Shown: positions 1 to 8,920 of the stretch, piece after piece
Position numbering within the stretch: the stretch's first letter is position 1
Layout: every line of letters begins with the position of its first letter
NCBI RefSeq assembly: GCF_014654675.1
Contig: NZ_BNBC01000020.1
Coordinates: 1 to 64,000 of the forward strand
Reading direction: 5' to 3'
Length of the DNA: 64,000 nt
Source: Streptomyces spiralis
GTDB lineage: Bacteria; Actinomycetota; Actinomycetes; Streptomycetales; Streptomycetaceae
The notes under the pieces: generated by a model
Seen by the model: only the letters and a program-made list of their open reading frames with translations
Database searches by the model: none
Told to the model about the DNA's origin: nothing
Position numbers and translations under genes: made by a program

Positions 1-113
1 CCCCCCCCCGCTCCGTCCGGCGCGGACATGCAGGTGATCAATGCTTCCTTGATCTTGAGTGCGGGTGCTGCCTGGTCGACTTCACCGTCCAACGCAGCGA
101 TGGCTCCTGCTGT

Positions 114-881
114 TCATCGCTGTCCCTGCCGGCTCAGGAGCATCGCGAGGGCCTGCGAGCGCTGAGCCACCAGTTCGTCGTAGGTGCCGTCGCGCTCGGC
201 CCACCGGTGCACCAGGACGCGATCGACGAGGATCTCGCGCGGAGTGGGCTCGGTCCCCAGCAGGTCCATCACCTCGGTGGCGAAGTCGTCGAGCGGCAGC
301 GCGTGCGGGTTCACCTTTTCCTGTCCTGCCGTGGCGACGGCCGGCGGGACGAGCTCGACGACGTCGACACCGGTGCCGTCGAGCTGCGCGCGCAGCGCCT
401 CGGAGTAGGCGTGCACCGCGGCCTTCGAGGCTGCGTAGCTGGGCATGGGCGGGAAGGGCAGGAAGGCGATGCCGGAGGTGACGGTGATGAAGGTGCCGGC
501 GCCCCGCCTGACCAGGTGCGGGGTGAAGGCGTCGATGACCCGGATGGTGCCGAGCAGGTTGGTGTCGATCGTCGTTGCCGCCGCCTCGAAGTGCGCGGGG
601 TCGCGCAGGTCCTCCAGGAGCATGACGCCCGACATCGTCACCACGGTGTCCAGCTCGGGGTAGCGGGCGAGCACGGTGTCACGGAAAGATGCGACGGACG
701 CAGTGTCGGTGACGTCGACGCCGATCGTGCCGAAGCCTTCCTCGGCGAGTTCCGCGAGTGCCTCCGGGCTGCGGCCGCCGACGGCCACGGTGCTGCCCGC
801 CGCAGCGAACCGTCGGGCCAGCTCCCGCCCGATACCCGAGGTTCCGCCGACGATGAGAACGGTGCGGTTGGAGAGATCCAT
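114..881 (-). CDS. SDR family oxidoreductase (DltE-like)
   Basis: Classical short-chain dehydrogenase/reductase of 255 residues, the usual size. The N-terminal cofactor loop is GGTSGIG (residues 12-18), Asn108 sits in the DTNLLG motif, and the Ser136-Tyr149-Lys153 catalytic set is visible in TSGIAF...SYAASK. It should reduce or oxidise a carbonyl or alcohol with NAD(P)H; the substrate is unknown. An open frame continues upstream to 1058, but the ATG at 881 follows an AAGGGAAG ribosome site and gives a normal SDR N-terminus. The canonical NAG motif reads MSG here. It is divergent from the XRE regulator at 1071, which probably controls it. The 113 bases before its 3' end show no recognisable gene. 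Confidence 0.9.
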   Translation of the reverse strand: MDLSNRTVLIVGGTSGIGRELARRFAAAGSTVAVGGRSPEALAELAEEGFGTIGVDVTDTASVASFRDTVLARYPELDTVVTMSGVMLLEDLRDPAHFEAAATTIDTNLLGTIRVIDAFTPHLVRRGAGTFITVTSGIAFLPFPPMPSYAASKAAVHAYSEALRAQLDGTGVDVVELVPPAVATAGQEKVNPHALPLDDFATEVMDLLGTEPTPREILVDRVLVHRWAERDGTYDELVAQRSQALAMLLSRQGQR

Positions 882-1070
882 GAGATCTTCCCTTCGGTCC
901 AGGGCGCCGCCGGCGTTCAGGCCCGCGGCGCAGACAGTGATGCTCCCTGTCTCTCTCGAAACAGTGCTGTCGCAGTCTTGACGGCATTCGCCGGGTGTGG
1001 CAGAGCCCCCGTCTTCCCTGGTCCTGCCAGGGCCCCCTCTGAGACACGCGCACCGCATTACGGTGTCGGT

Positions 1071-1943
1071 ATGAAGGATGAGGAATCCGGCAACCGGCTC
1101 GGCAGCTACCTCCGTGCCCGGCGTGAGCTGGTCTCCCCGGCGCAGGCAGGACTCCCGCCCGGCGGCAACCGCCGCGTGCCGGGCCTGCGCCGTGAGGAAG
1201 TCGCCCTGCTCGCCGGGATCAGTCCTGACTACTACCTGCGCCTTGAACGGGGCCGTGACAAGAACCCCTCACCGCAGGTCCTCGAATCACTCGCGCGCGT
1301 CCTGCAGCTCGACGACGTCGAACGGACGTATCTGCTCGGCCTCGCGGCGGGCCGCCCCAGGGCGCCGCGCCGCAAGCGGCCCGAGCACGTACCGGCGCGG
1401 GTGCACGAGCTGCTCGCCCACCTTGAGATCCCCGCGTTCGTCGAAGGGCGCGCGTTCGACGTCCTGGCCTCCAACCCCATGGCCGTCGCGCTTTCCCCCC
1501 GCCTGCGGCCCGGCCAGAACCGGCTTCGTTCTCTCCTCCTCGATCCCGAGGAACAGGCCTTCCACCAGGACTGGGCGAAAGCCACCGCCGATTTCATCGC
1601 CGCCCTGCGCACCACCATCGGGGACGACACCGATGACCCCCGGTTCGTCGAGCTCGTCGGAGAACTCGCACTGTCCAGTCAGCGGTTCCGTACCCTGTGG
1701 GCCCGCCACGACGTCCGCAGTCTCGACGGAGGCACGATCACGGTCCACCACCCCGTCGTCGGTGAACTACGCCTCCACCGCGACAAACTCCCGATCGGCG
1801 ACGTCATCCTCGTCGTTTACTACCCCGACAAAGACAGCGACAGCGACGAGAAACTGCGGCTCCTCGCCGCACTCTCACACACCGAGTCCGCCGGCACAGC
1901 ACACGGCAGACCGGCGGACGACCCGCTCCCGAAGACGCCCTGA
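1071..1943 (+). CDS. XRE-family transcriptional regulator with MmyB-like C-terminal domain
   Basis: 290-residue DNA-binding regulator. The N-terminal helix-turn-helix contains LRREEVALLAGISPDYYLRLERGRDKNPS in outline (about residues 40-70). This is the hallmark of the actinobacterial XRE group that carries an MmyB-like, PAS-fold ligand-binding domain; that domain follows from about residue 105 (VHELLAHLEIPAFVEGRAFDVLASNPMA) to about 265. These proteins very often sit divergently from an SDR gene and repress it, as here (189 bp between the starts). The frame is open far upstream, but the ATG at 1071 gives the family's normal N-terminus. The inducer cannot be read from the sequence. Confidence 0.92.
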   Translation: MKDEESGNRLGSYLRARRELVSPAQAGLPPGGNRRVPGLRREEVALLAGISPDYYLRLERGRDKNPSPQVLESLARVLQLDDVERTYLLGLAAGRPRAPRRKRPEHVPARVHELLAHLEIPAFVEGRAFDVLASNPMAVALSPRLRPGQNRLRSLLLDPEEQAFHQDWAKATADFIAALRTTIGDDTDDPRFVELVGELALSSQRFRTLWARHDVRSLDGGTITVHHPVVGELRLHRDKLPIGDVILVVYYPDKDSDSDEKLRLLAALSHTESAGTAHGRPADDPLPKTP

Positions 1944-2081
1944 CGAACAGCCACCGTCCCAGCGTCGCAACCAGAACGCCCGCACCCTTCCGCACCGGCC
2001 GCACGGCCGGACGATCTGCAAGTGCTCGATGTGCCCGTGGCCTCTGGCCCTGGAGGGTGATCAATCGCCGGCGGCCGCTGC

Positions 2082-2495
2082 TTACCGGGTGCGCTCAGTG
2101 CGGTCGTCGTACTCCCCGCGGGCGGTGATGACTTCCTCGATGTGCCGCACCGACCACTCCGTGAGCGCCTTCAGCGGTTCCCGCAGCGTCTGGCCGAGGG
2201 CGGTCAGTTCATACTCCACGTGCGGCGGCACCTCTGGGTAGACGGTCCGGCTGACCAGCCCGTCGCGTTCGAGGGTGCGCAGCGTCTGGGTGAGCATCTT
2301 CTCGCTCACGCCCGCCAGCGCCTGCCGGAGCCGGCTGAACCGGGAGGCCCCGTTCCGGCCGAGCTCGCCCAGCACGAGGACCGCCCACTTGCTGCCGATC
2401 TGGTCGAGCAGGTCCCGCGACGGGCAGCCGCGCTCGTACGGATCGAATGACGGTATGGGCCCGGTCACGTTCTCGACAGCCGCCATACGGCTCAC
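2082..2495 (-). CDS. HxlR-family transcriptional regulator
   Basis: 137-residue winged-helix protein. The HxlR pattern is clear: CPSRDLLDQIGSKWAVLVLGEL (about residues 24-45) with the N-terminal cysteine found in redox-sensing members, then RFSRLRQALAGVSEKMLTQTLRTLERDGLV and the wing TVYPEVPPHVEYELT. Cys24 could act as a thiol sensor for quinones or electrophiles; that is an inference from YodB/HypR-type relatives. It is divergent from the NmrA-like reductase, with a 12-bp inverted repeat between them. An alternative start is the ATG at 2486. Confidence 0.92.
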   Translation of the reverse strand: MSRMAAVENVTGPIPSFDPYERGCPSRDLLDQIGSKWAVLVLGELGRNGASRFSRLRQALAGVSEKMLTQTLRTLERDGLVSRTVYPEVPPHVEYELTALGQTLREPLKALTEWSVRHIEEVITARGEYDDRTERTR

Positions 2496-2511
2496 CTCAA
2501 TGCTTTCGCTT

Positions 2512-2523
2512 GGGTAAGTACCC
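2512..2523. promoter_or_regulatory. Candidate HxlR operator
   Basis: GGGTA-AG-TACCC inverted repeat lying 17 bases upstream of the HxlR start and 116 bases upstream of the reductase start. It is the only strong dyad in this divergent promoter, so it is the best candidate for autoregulation and control of the reductase. Binding is inferred, not shown. Confidence 0.5.
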
Positions 2524-2639
2524 TACCAAAAAGTGGCTACTTCCCGATGGAGAGTGTGCAGGTCACCCTGAATTCCACCCTGCCGCGGACGAACCGCGAC
2601 AGGCGCGCGAGGCACGCTCGGAAGGAAGGAATGACCGTC

Positions 2640-3500
2640 ATGTCGATCGTCGTCACAGGAGCCACCGGCCAGCTGGGCAGGCTCACCGTCGAGGCGCTGC
2701 TGCGGCGCGGGATCCCGGCCGCGGACATCATCGCGACCGGCCGGAACATCGCCGGCATCAAGGACCTGGCCGACCGAGGCGTCACGGCACGCCGCGCCGA
2801 CTTCGCGGACACCGACAGCCTGGCCGAGGCCTTCGCGGGGGCGGACAGACTGCTGCTGATCTCGGCCTCGGTCCCCGTGGACGAACGGGTCGCCAACCAC
2901 CGCCGCGTGATGGACGCCGCGGTGGCCGCGGGCGTGTCGCTCGTGGCGTACACGAGCACGACGCACGCGGACACGGCCACCACCATCATCGGTGCCACGC
3001 ACGGCGAGACCGAGGAGTACCTGCGGGACCGCGGAATCCCCAGCGTGCTGCTGCGCAACGGCTGGTACCTGGAGAACTACACCAGCCAACTGCCGCAGAT
3101 CCTGCAGAACGGCGCCGTCGTCGGCGCCGCGGGCGAGGGGCGGATCAGCGCCGCCTCCCGCGCCGACTACGCCGAGGCCGCGGCGGTCGTCCTCACCACC
3201 GAAGGCCATACCGGCGCCGTGTACGAACTCGGCGGCGACGAGTCCTTCACACTGACCGAGCTCGCCGCCGCGATCTCCGCTGCGGCCGGGAAACAGGTTG
3301 CCTACGCCGACCTCCCGGTGACCGAGTTCGCCCGGGTACTGGCCGCCGCAGGCCTGCCCGCCGAGCTGGCGGAGGTCCTCGCTGACGCTGACCGCGGCCT
3401 GAGCCGCGGCGAGATGTACACCGATTCCGGCGACTTGCGCCGCCTGATCGGCCGACGGCCCGTGACCCTGGCCGAGGCACTCGCGGTCGCGCCGCATTGA
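2640..3500 (+). CDS. NmrA-like NAD(P)H-binding oxidoreductase (SDR atypical)
   Basis: 286-residue atypical SDR of the QOR2/NmrA group. The Rossmann motif GATGQLG is at residues 7-13 and the protein has an NAD(P)-dependent quinone-reductase-like layout (STTHADTATTIIGATHGETEEYL, LRNGWYLENYTSQLP). Relatives reduce quinones or sense NADP(H) state. An in-frame ATG at 2631 exists, but the GGAAGGAAGGA ribosome site ends at 2630, which leaves nine bases before the ATG at 2640 and favours this start. The gene is divergent from the HxlR regulator, a common pairing for electrophile or quinone detoxification. Confidence 0.88.
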   Translation: MSIVVTGATGQLGRLTVEALLRRGIPAADIIATGRNIAGIKDLADRGVTARRADFADTDSLAEAFAGADRLLLISASVPVDERVANHRRVMDAAVAAGVSLVAYTSTTHADTATTIIGATHGETEEYLRDRGIPSVLLRNGWYLENYTSQLPQILQNGAVVGAAGEGRISAASRADYAEAAAVVLTTEGHTGAVYELGGDESFTLTELAAAISAAAGKQVAYADLPVTEFARVLAAAGLPAELAEVLADADRGLSRGEMYTDSGDLRRLIGRRPVTLAEALAVAPH

Positions 3501-3784
3501 CCCGGGGCCGGGGACTCGTCCGCGTCACTCGCCCAGGCTCTCAATCCGTGATCGCGTCGATCACGGTATCCGGGATGCCGAGGATCAGGAGGACGGCGGT
3601 CACGGCGGGGTGGTGAGCGCCGGCGAGACGCCCGTCCCGGGCCTGGAGCGGGGGCTGCGGACGTTGGACAGTCCGGCGCCTGAGGGGAAGGCTGTATGGG
3701 CGAGGGCCGCGCCCTCGCCCTCGCTCGTGGTGGCCCGCTCAGGCGAGGCCTTGGCACCCCACCCCTCACGTCAGAGGAGCGCTG
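3501..3784. other. Intergenic region without a clear gene
   Basis: 284 bases between the reductase and the FAD oxidoreductase. No complete gene was found. On the minus strand a short frame ending near 3546 reads HPAVTAVLLILGIPDTVIDA before its stop and could be the 3' remnant of a lost gene, but this is weak. The ribosome site of the next gene (TCAGAGGAG) lies at the right edge. Confidence 0.4.
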
Positions 3785-5383
3785 ATGACACCCACCTTCG
3801 ACGCGGTCGTGATCGGGTCCGGCGTGAACGGCTTGGTCGCCGCTGCCCAGCTGGCCAAGGACGGCTGGTCGGTGGCCCTCGTGGAAGGAAGCGACCGGCT
3901 GGGCGGCTTCATCGCCACCGAGGAGCGGACTCTGCCCGGCTACCTGCACGACACGTACTCGTCGTGGCACCCGCTGTTCGTGTCCGGCGGGGCATACGCC
4001 GCCCTCGGCGAGGACCTGCACCGTCACGGTCTGGAGTACCGCAACACCGACGGACTGATCACGGGCACCGTCACCGACGAAGGGCGCGTGGTCCTTGCCC
4101 ACCGCGACCCCGCGGCCACCGCCGAGATGTTCGGCCACTCCGAGGACCGAACCGCCTACCTCACCCTGCTGCAGAGGTTCCTCGACAACGCCGACGCACT
4201 GGGCGGCATCCTGGGCGGTGAGCCACGCTCGCCCCGTGTGCTCCGGCATGTGGTGAAGCTGCTGCGCCGCGAGCGCTTCAGCGGCACCGAGGAGTGGTTG
4301 CGGGCCACCGTGACCAGCGGCCGCTCCTACTGCCGCGGCACCTTCCGCGGCGACGAGCCCGATGTGCTGTGGACACCCTGGCTGCTGCACGCCGGACTGT
4401 CTCCGGACCACGCCTTGGGCGGCCTGATGCTGCCTCTCATGGCCGCGACCCTGCACGGTTTCGGCATGCCCGTGGTGGCGGGCGGCGCCCGGAACTTCGT
4501 CCGCGCCTTCGAGGCGCTGCTCGGCGAGCTCGGGGTGCACGTCTCCACGGGGCGGCCGGCGGAGCGTCTGCTCCTCACGGACGGCCGGGTCATGGGCGTC
4601 GCCACCGACGGCGAAACCCTCCGGGCCCGCCACGCCGTCCTGGCCTCGGTCACCCCGACCGCGCTGTACGGCGAGCTCCTGCCACAGGACGTGCCCGTCC
4701 CGCCCACCATCCGCCACGAGGCCACGCGCTACCGGTACGGACGCGCTGCGATGCAGCTCCACGTCGCCCTCTCCGCCCCGCTCGGCTGGCGCGATGCGCG
4801 CCTGACCGGCGTACCGCTGGTCCACCTCAGCGACGGGTCCGCGAGCACCGCGATCGCGTGCGCGGAGGCCGAGGCGGGGCTGCTGCCGCGCAGGCCCACA
4901 CTGGTCGTCGGTCAGCAGTACGTCCTGGACCCTTCACGCGTGCCGGACGGCGCGGCGACCTTGTGGATCCAGCTCCAAGAACTGCCCTACAAGCCGACCG
5001 GCGACGCGGCGGGCGAACTGGACGCCCAGGGCCGCTGGACGAAGGAGCTGACCGAGGGATACGTCCAACGGGTCCTGGCCAGGATCGCGCTGCACGCACC
5101 CGACCTGCCGGAGAAGCTACTCGCCTGGGACGCCGTCACACCGTCGGACCTGGTGGCGCACAATCCGAACGCGGTCAACGGCGACCCCTACGGCGGCTCG
5201 GCCGAACTCGACCAGGCCCTCCTGTGGCGCCCCCTACCGGGCGCGGCCCGGCACGCCACCCCTGTACCCGGCCTGTGGCACATCGGCGCCTCGACCCACC
5301 CCGGCCCCGGCCTCGGCGCCGGGTCGGGCCACCTCGTGGCCCAGCACCTCATCCGCACCAGGCACCGAAGCAGCCGCCGCTGA
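3785..5383 (+). CDS. CrtI/phytoene-dehydrogenase-like FAD-dependent oxidoreductase
   Basis: 532-residue flavoprotein. It starts with the FAD-binding dinucleotide fold VVIGSGVNGLVAAAQLAKDGW and the ribose-binding acid in VALVEGSDRLGG. It ends with the second FAD motif GLWHIGASTHPGPGLGAGSGHLVAQHL, as in the CrtI/NAD(P)-binding phytoene desaturase and beta-carotene ketolase CrtO-like families. It probably oxidises a polyene, a retinoid or an amine, but no carotenoid genes accompany it, so the substrate is open. The ATG follows AGAGGAG. It is convergent with the DUF2637 gene. Confidence 0.88.
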   Translation: MTPTFDAVVIGSGVNGLVAAAQLAKDGWSVALVEGSDRLGGFIATEERTLPGYLHDTYSSWHPLFVSGGAYAALGEDLHRHGLEYRNTDGLITGTVTDEGRVVLAHRDPAATAEMFGHSEDRTAYLTLLQRFLDNADALGGILGGEPRSPRVLRHVVKLLRRERFSGTEEWLRATVTSGRSYCRGTFRGDEPDVLWTPWLLHAGLSPDHALGGLMLPLMAATLHGFGMPVVAGGARNFVRAFEALLGELGVHVSTGRPAERLLLTDGRVMGVATDGETLRARHAVLASVTPTALYGELLPQDVPVPPTIRHEATRYRYGRAAMQLHVALSAPLGWRDARLTGVPLVHLSDGSASTAIACAEAEAGLLPRRPTLVVGQQYVLDPSRVPDGAATLWIQLQELPYKPTGDAAGELDAQGRWTKELTEGYVQRVLARIALHAPDLPEKLLAWDAVTPSDLVAHNPNAVNGDPYGGSAELDQALLWRPLPGAARHATPVPGLWHIGASTHPGPGLGAGSGHLVAQHLIRTRHRSSRR

Positions 5384-5449
5384 CACGCGGTCAGCAGGGC
5401 CCGGCCCGTCTCAGTTCCCCTCTCGTTCAGCCCCGTTCACGGCGTGACC

Positions 5450-6403
5450 TCAGCTTGTCCGGGTTGCTGTGGAAGGGGACTTGGGCTTCGGCTTGCCCGC
5501 TTTGGGGGTGGTCGAGGCGGTCGTGCCGGGCGGCGTGGGGGAGGTGTCGGGCTGCGCGGGCCGGCTCAAGCGGTGGCGGGGGGTCGCGCGGCGGGGCGGG
5601 CGGGTCAGGGTGATCTGGCGTACGAGTTGTTGGAAGCAGGCCAGGGACGCCAGGCCCGGCAGGGCGGCCGCCGACATGTCGACGAGCGTCCTCGGTGCCT
5701 GGACCACGCACAGCAGCATCGCGATGGACGAGAAGAGCAGCACCACGCACCAGGAGTGGACGGCGCGGCGCTGGTGCAGTGCGGCGCGCAGGACGGACAG
5801 CGACGCGACCAGCCAGGGGCCGTACACCAGCAGGGGCCACCAGGACGCGATGCCGTCGTGCATGCGGGACACCGCGACGATGTGCAGCGGATCGTAGGCG
5901 ACCATGCCGCCGAAGAAGCTCACCGTGGAGGCGATCACCGCGGCGAGGGCGGCGATGAGATGGCTGGCGGTGCGCAGCATGTTCGGGCGCCTGCGTTCGC
6001 GGACCTTTCGGTGGCCGCGGGAGACGTCCCTCAGCGGAGGCAGTTCCGCCGTGATCTCCTGCAGGTTCTCCAGGGGGGTGTTCCCGGTTTTCGCGGCGGG
6101 CGCGTCGGGCTCGGGCTCGTCCCGGGCCGTGGGAATCGTCGGCCGCTGCTCCTGCTCCATCGCGTCCTGGAGCATGAAGGCCAGTTCCTCGGCGGGGTCC
6201 CACGCCGAGTCCGGCGGCACCAGAGGGCCGGCGAAGAACTGCGTCGGCGTCGCCCGGTGCCGCCCCGTGCCGCCTCCTGTTTCGCTTCCGCCTAATCCGC
6301 CGGTATACGGGTAATCATTCTGCACATGGCCGGTCTGCGGGTCTTCGGCATACGGGTAATCGGTGGAATATCCGGGACGTCGGTCGATACGTTCGTCATA
6401 CAT
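5450..6403 (-). CDS. DUF2637-type membrane protein (Spd-like)
   Basis: 317 residues. The N-terminal ~140 residues are soluble, low-complexity and acidic, with PYAEDP and YPYTGG repeats. About four membrane helices follow (LIAALAAVIASTVSFFGGMVAY, WWPLLVYGPWLVASLSVL, WCVVLLFSSIAMLLCVV, ALPGLASLACFQQLV). The C-terminus is Pro/Lys-rich. DUF2637 proteins are frequent in Streptomyces chromosomes and plasmids and are related to Spd proteins linked to plasmid spread, but no function is proven. The gene is 12 bases behind the small gene at 6416-6706 and is probably co-transcribed with it. Confidence 0.8.
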   Translation of the reverse strand: MYDERIDRRPGYSTDYPYAEDPQTGHVQNDYPYTGGLGGSETGGGTGRHRATPTQFFAGPLVPPDSAWDPAEELAFMLQDAMEQEQRPTIPTARDEPEPDAPAAKTGNTPLENLQEITAELPPLRDVSRGHRKVRERRRPNMLRTASHLIAALAAVIASTVSFFGGMVAYDPLHIVAVSRMHDGIASWWPLLVYGPWLVASLSVLRAALHQRRAVHSWCVVLLFSSIAMLLCVVQAPRTLVDMSAAALPGLASLACFQQLVRQITLTRPPRRATPRHRLSRPAQPDTSPTPPGTTASTTPKAGKPKPKSPSTATRTS

Positions 6404-6415
6404 GAAATGACCCGG

Positions 6416-6706
6416 CTATTCCGGTCGCGGCACGGCGGACCGGCCTTCCGGGCCCACCCAGCGGCGGGCGAGGTCGGCTTGCAGCGCGCTGATCGCGTCC
6501 AGGAAATCCCGCAGCAGCGGTTCGGTCACGTCCAGCGCGACCGGGAGATCTCCCCTGGTCAGGGTGCCATTGACGTTGCCCGGCGCATGCACGGGCGCGG
6601 GCAGGTAGGTGTAGGGCCCCAGCGCGACCGCGCATCCGGCACTCGCGTTCTGTCGCTCGCGGCCCGCGAACAGACCGAAGTACCCTTCCCTGGTTGCCTT
6701 AGTCAT
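6416..6706 (-). CDS. Small conserved hypothetical protein, partner of the DUF2637 protein
   Basis: 96-residue soluble protein with no signal peptide or membrane segment. The start MTKATREGYFGLFAG is chosen because the sequence is protein-like from there; the upstream frame is not. A weak GGGA lies before the ATG. It is the first gene of a two-gene unit with the DUF2637 protein. The region upstream (about 6,800-6,900) is strikingly A+T richer than its surroundings and probably holds the promoter. I do not recognise a function. Confidence 0.7.
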   Translation of the reverse strand: MTKATREGYFGLFAGRERQNASAGCAVALGPYTYLPAPVHAPGNVNGTLTRGDLPVALDVTEPLLRDFLDAISALQADLARRWVGPEGRSAVPRPE

Positions 6707-6937
6707 ATCCCAACTAACGCCACCCGACTTCCCCGGATGCGCGGCAAACGGGTGAAGGAATTCCCCGACCAGGCCTATATGTGCGATCGAATGGTTCATC
6801 CGTCCGTCCGGCCGGAGAGGTCCGCATCCGCAGCACGGCAGCGCAATTTCCGATATCGACCCCAACGCAATGGAATATTCAAAGTTACGGAAGGCGGAGG
6901 AGAGACTCCCCGGTCGGGCCAACCGGCGAGACACCCC

Positions 6938-8857
6938 CTAGCGCAGGATCCGCACCGTCCGCGACCCGCTCGCCTGGTCCAGCTCCGACACCCGTACCGT
7001 CGCCTTCGCGGTCCAGGCACCGGGGATCGGGAGGTTGAGGGAGTCGGTGCCCCAGTAGCCCCCCCTGTCGGTGAGCCGGGCGTCGATCGGGCCGATCTTC
7101 TGGGCCGGCAGGGACAGCGAGAGACGGAGTTCCGGGACGGTGGACAGGCCTCCGTCGGGGCCGAACACCACGGCCTCCACCGCGTTCTGGCCGACGCGGC
7201 CCGGTTCCAGGGTGATCTGCACGGTGCCGCGGCCGCCGGGCGTGCCGGTGTCGAACGGGATCGTCGTGACGGAGGCGCCCGGGATCCCTGCGGCGGGTGC
7301 GGTTCCGGCCGCCTCGGCGGCGGCCCGGCCCGGCAGCGTGCCGCTCAGCACCGTACTGACCACCAGCACGGCGACGGCCACGGCGACCTCGGCGAGCACC
7401 GAGCGCCGCAGTGCGCGCAGGCAGCCGCCCGGTGCGGGGGACGGGCAGGGAGAGGATGTGCCGAATGCCGCGCCGGCAGGTGGGCCCGAAAGCGGGGCTG
7501 AGGTCGAGACTGTCTGTGGCGCTGTCGTCCGCGCCGCCGGGTACGACGGGCCACCGACGGGCTCCGGGGTCCGTTCCTGCACGGCCTCGCTCCCGGTCGC
7601 TGCCGTTCCCGCGCTTCCCGCACTTCCCGCCCTCCCCGCCGCCGTCACCAGCCGTGCGGTCCAGCGGCGCGAGCCGCCCGCTGCGGCCAGCAACAGCACC
7701 ACGGCGGCCAGTTTGGCCAGCAGCAGCCGCCCGTAGGTGGTGTCGGTGAGTGCGGTCCAGGAGCCGAGGCCGCGCCAGGACTGGTAGACGCCGGTGACCA
7801 CCAGGACGGTGACGGCGAGGAACGCGATACGGGAGAAACGGGCCACCGTCGCGGTCAGCCGGGGGTCGTCGCCGGAGCTGCTCTCCGGGTCGGGGTCCGC
7901 CGTCGCCCGTTGAAGGGTCGTCAGCAGCGCCGTCAGGCCGCCCAGCCACACGGCCATGGCCAGCAGGTGCAGCACCGAGGACGCCATCGCCGACGGGACC
8001 TGGATGCCGGCCGAGGCGTGTTCGGACGCGGCCCAGGTCAGGGCCAGCGCGAGCGCCAGGGCGGCGCCCGTCGCCGGTGTCGTGCGCGACGGGCCGCGTC
8101 GGGACAGCCGTACGAGGAACGCGGCCACCGGTGCGAGCAGGGCCAGGCGGGCCAGCAGCACCAGACCCGGGCGGCCGGTCAGCGTGCGGGCCAGGGCCGC
8201 GGGGTCGAGCGCCGACGCCGGGCCGGCGCCGGTCTCGTACGGTGCCCGCAGCGCCAGCAGGACGACGGTGGACGCCAGCAGCGTCCACCAGCCCGCGGCC
8301 AACGGCCGGCGCAGCGGGCCGGGGTCCGGCGGACGGCACAGCAGCACGAAGGCCGCCGTGCCGATGAGCAGGGCGGCGGCGCCGTAGGCGGCGTAGCGGG
8401 CGAGGTCCCAGAGAGCGCCGGTCGCCGGGTTCTCGTCCGGGCCCGTGTCGACGGCGGCGGAGGTCGGGGACGGCTTCCCCACGGAGAAGGTGAAGGCGCC
8501 GGAGACCGGGTGGCTGTCCGCCGACACCACCCGCCACGCCACGGTGAACGTGCCCTGGCCCAGCCCGGCCGGGAACGCGACCTCGGCCGTGTCCGAGTGG
8601 CCCGGCGCGTGCCGGGCCTCGCCCGTGTGCACCCGCCGGCCGTCGGGACCGAACAGGCGGAAGGAGTCGTCGAGCAGACCGACGGACTCGGAGAAGGTCA
8701 AGGTGACGGAGGCCGGGGCGGCCTTGAGGACGGTTCCGTCGGCGGGGTCACTGGAGCGCAGGACCGCGTGGGCCGAGGCGGGGCCCGCACCGCCGAGCAG
8801 GAGCAGGAGCAGTACGGCGCCGAGCACCACCAACCGTCGCGCCGAGCCTCGGGTCAC
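6938..8857 (-). CDS. CopC-CopD fusion copper resistance/uptake protein
   Basis: 639 residues. A signal peptide (LVVLGAVLLLLLLGGAGPASA) is followed directly by HAVLRSSDPADG, so the mature N-terminal histidine is the first copper ligand of the CopC domain, which ends around VSADSHPVSGAFTFSVG. About eight membrane helices of a CopD domain follow, with His residues in TWAASEHASAGIQ and SSVLHLLAMAVW. A C-terminal extracytoplasmic beta domain resembling YtkA-type modules completes it. GTG at 8857 is chosen because CGGAGAAGTGAC precedes it. Its start lies 63 bases behind the siderophore-type GNAT gene on the same strand, so it may belong to the iron-box transcript. Confidence 0.9.
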   Translation of the reverse strand: MTRGSARRLVVLGAVLLLLLLGGAGPASAHAVLRSSDPADGTVLKAAPASVTLTFSESVGLLDDSFRLFGPDGRRVHTGEARHAPGHSDTAEVAFPAGLGQGTFTVAWRVVSADSHPVSGAFTFSVGKPSPTSAAVDTGPDENPATGALWDLARYAAYGAAALLIGTAAFVLLCRPPDPGPLRRPLAAGWWTLLASTVVLLALRAPYETGAGPASALDPAALARTLTGRPGLVLLARLALLAPVAAFLVRLSRRGPSRTTPATGAALALALALTWAASEHASAGIQVPSAMASSVLHLLAMAVWLGGLTALLTTLQRATADPDPESSSGDDPRLTATVARFSRIAFLAVTVLVVTGVYQSWRGLGSWTALTDTTYGRLLLAKLAAVVLLLAAAGGSRRWTARLVTAAGRAGSAGSAGTAATGSEAVQERTPEPVGGPSYPAARTTAPQTVSTSAPLSGPPAGAAFGTSSPCPSPAPGGCLRALRRSVLAEVAVAVAVLVVSTVLSGTLPGRAAAEAAGTAPAAGIPGASVTTIPFDTGTPGGRGTVQITLEPGRVGQNAVEAVVFGPDGGLSTVPELRLSLSLPAQKIGPIDARLTDRGGYWGTDSLNLPIPGAWTAKATVRVSELDQASGSRTVRILR

Positions 8858-8920
8858 GTCACTTCTCCGTTGTGGGACTTGCCGGCCTTCCGATACGTAC
8901 GGGCGCGGACGGCGCATCAC

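Noticed and set aside
8441..8890. Promoter or metal-responsive riboswitch before the CopC-CopD gene
   Set aside because: The spacer is only 63 bases and shows no conserved riboswitch structure or copper-box palindrome.
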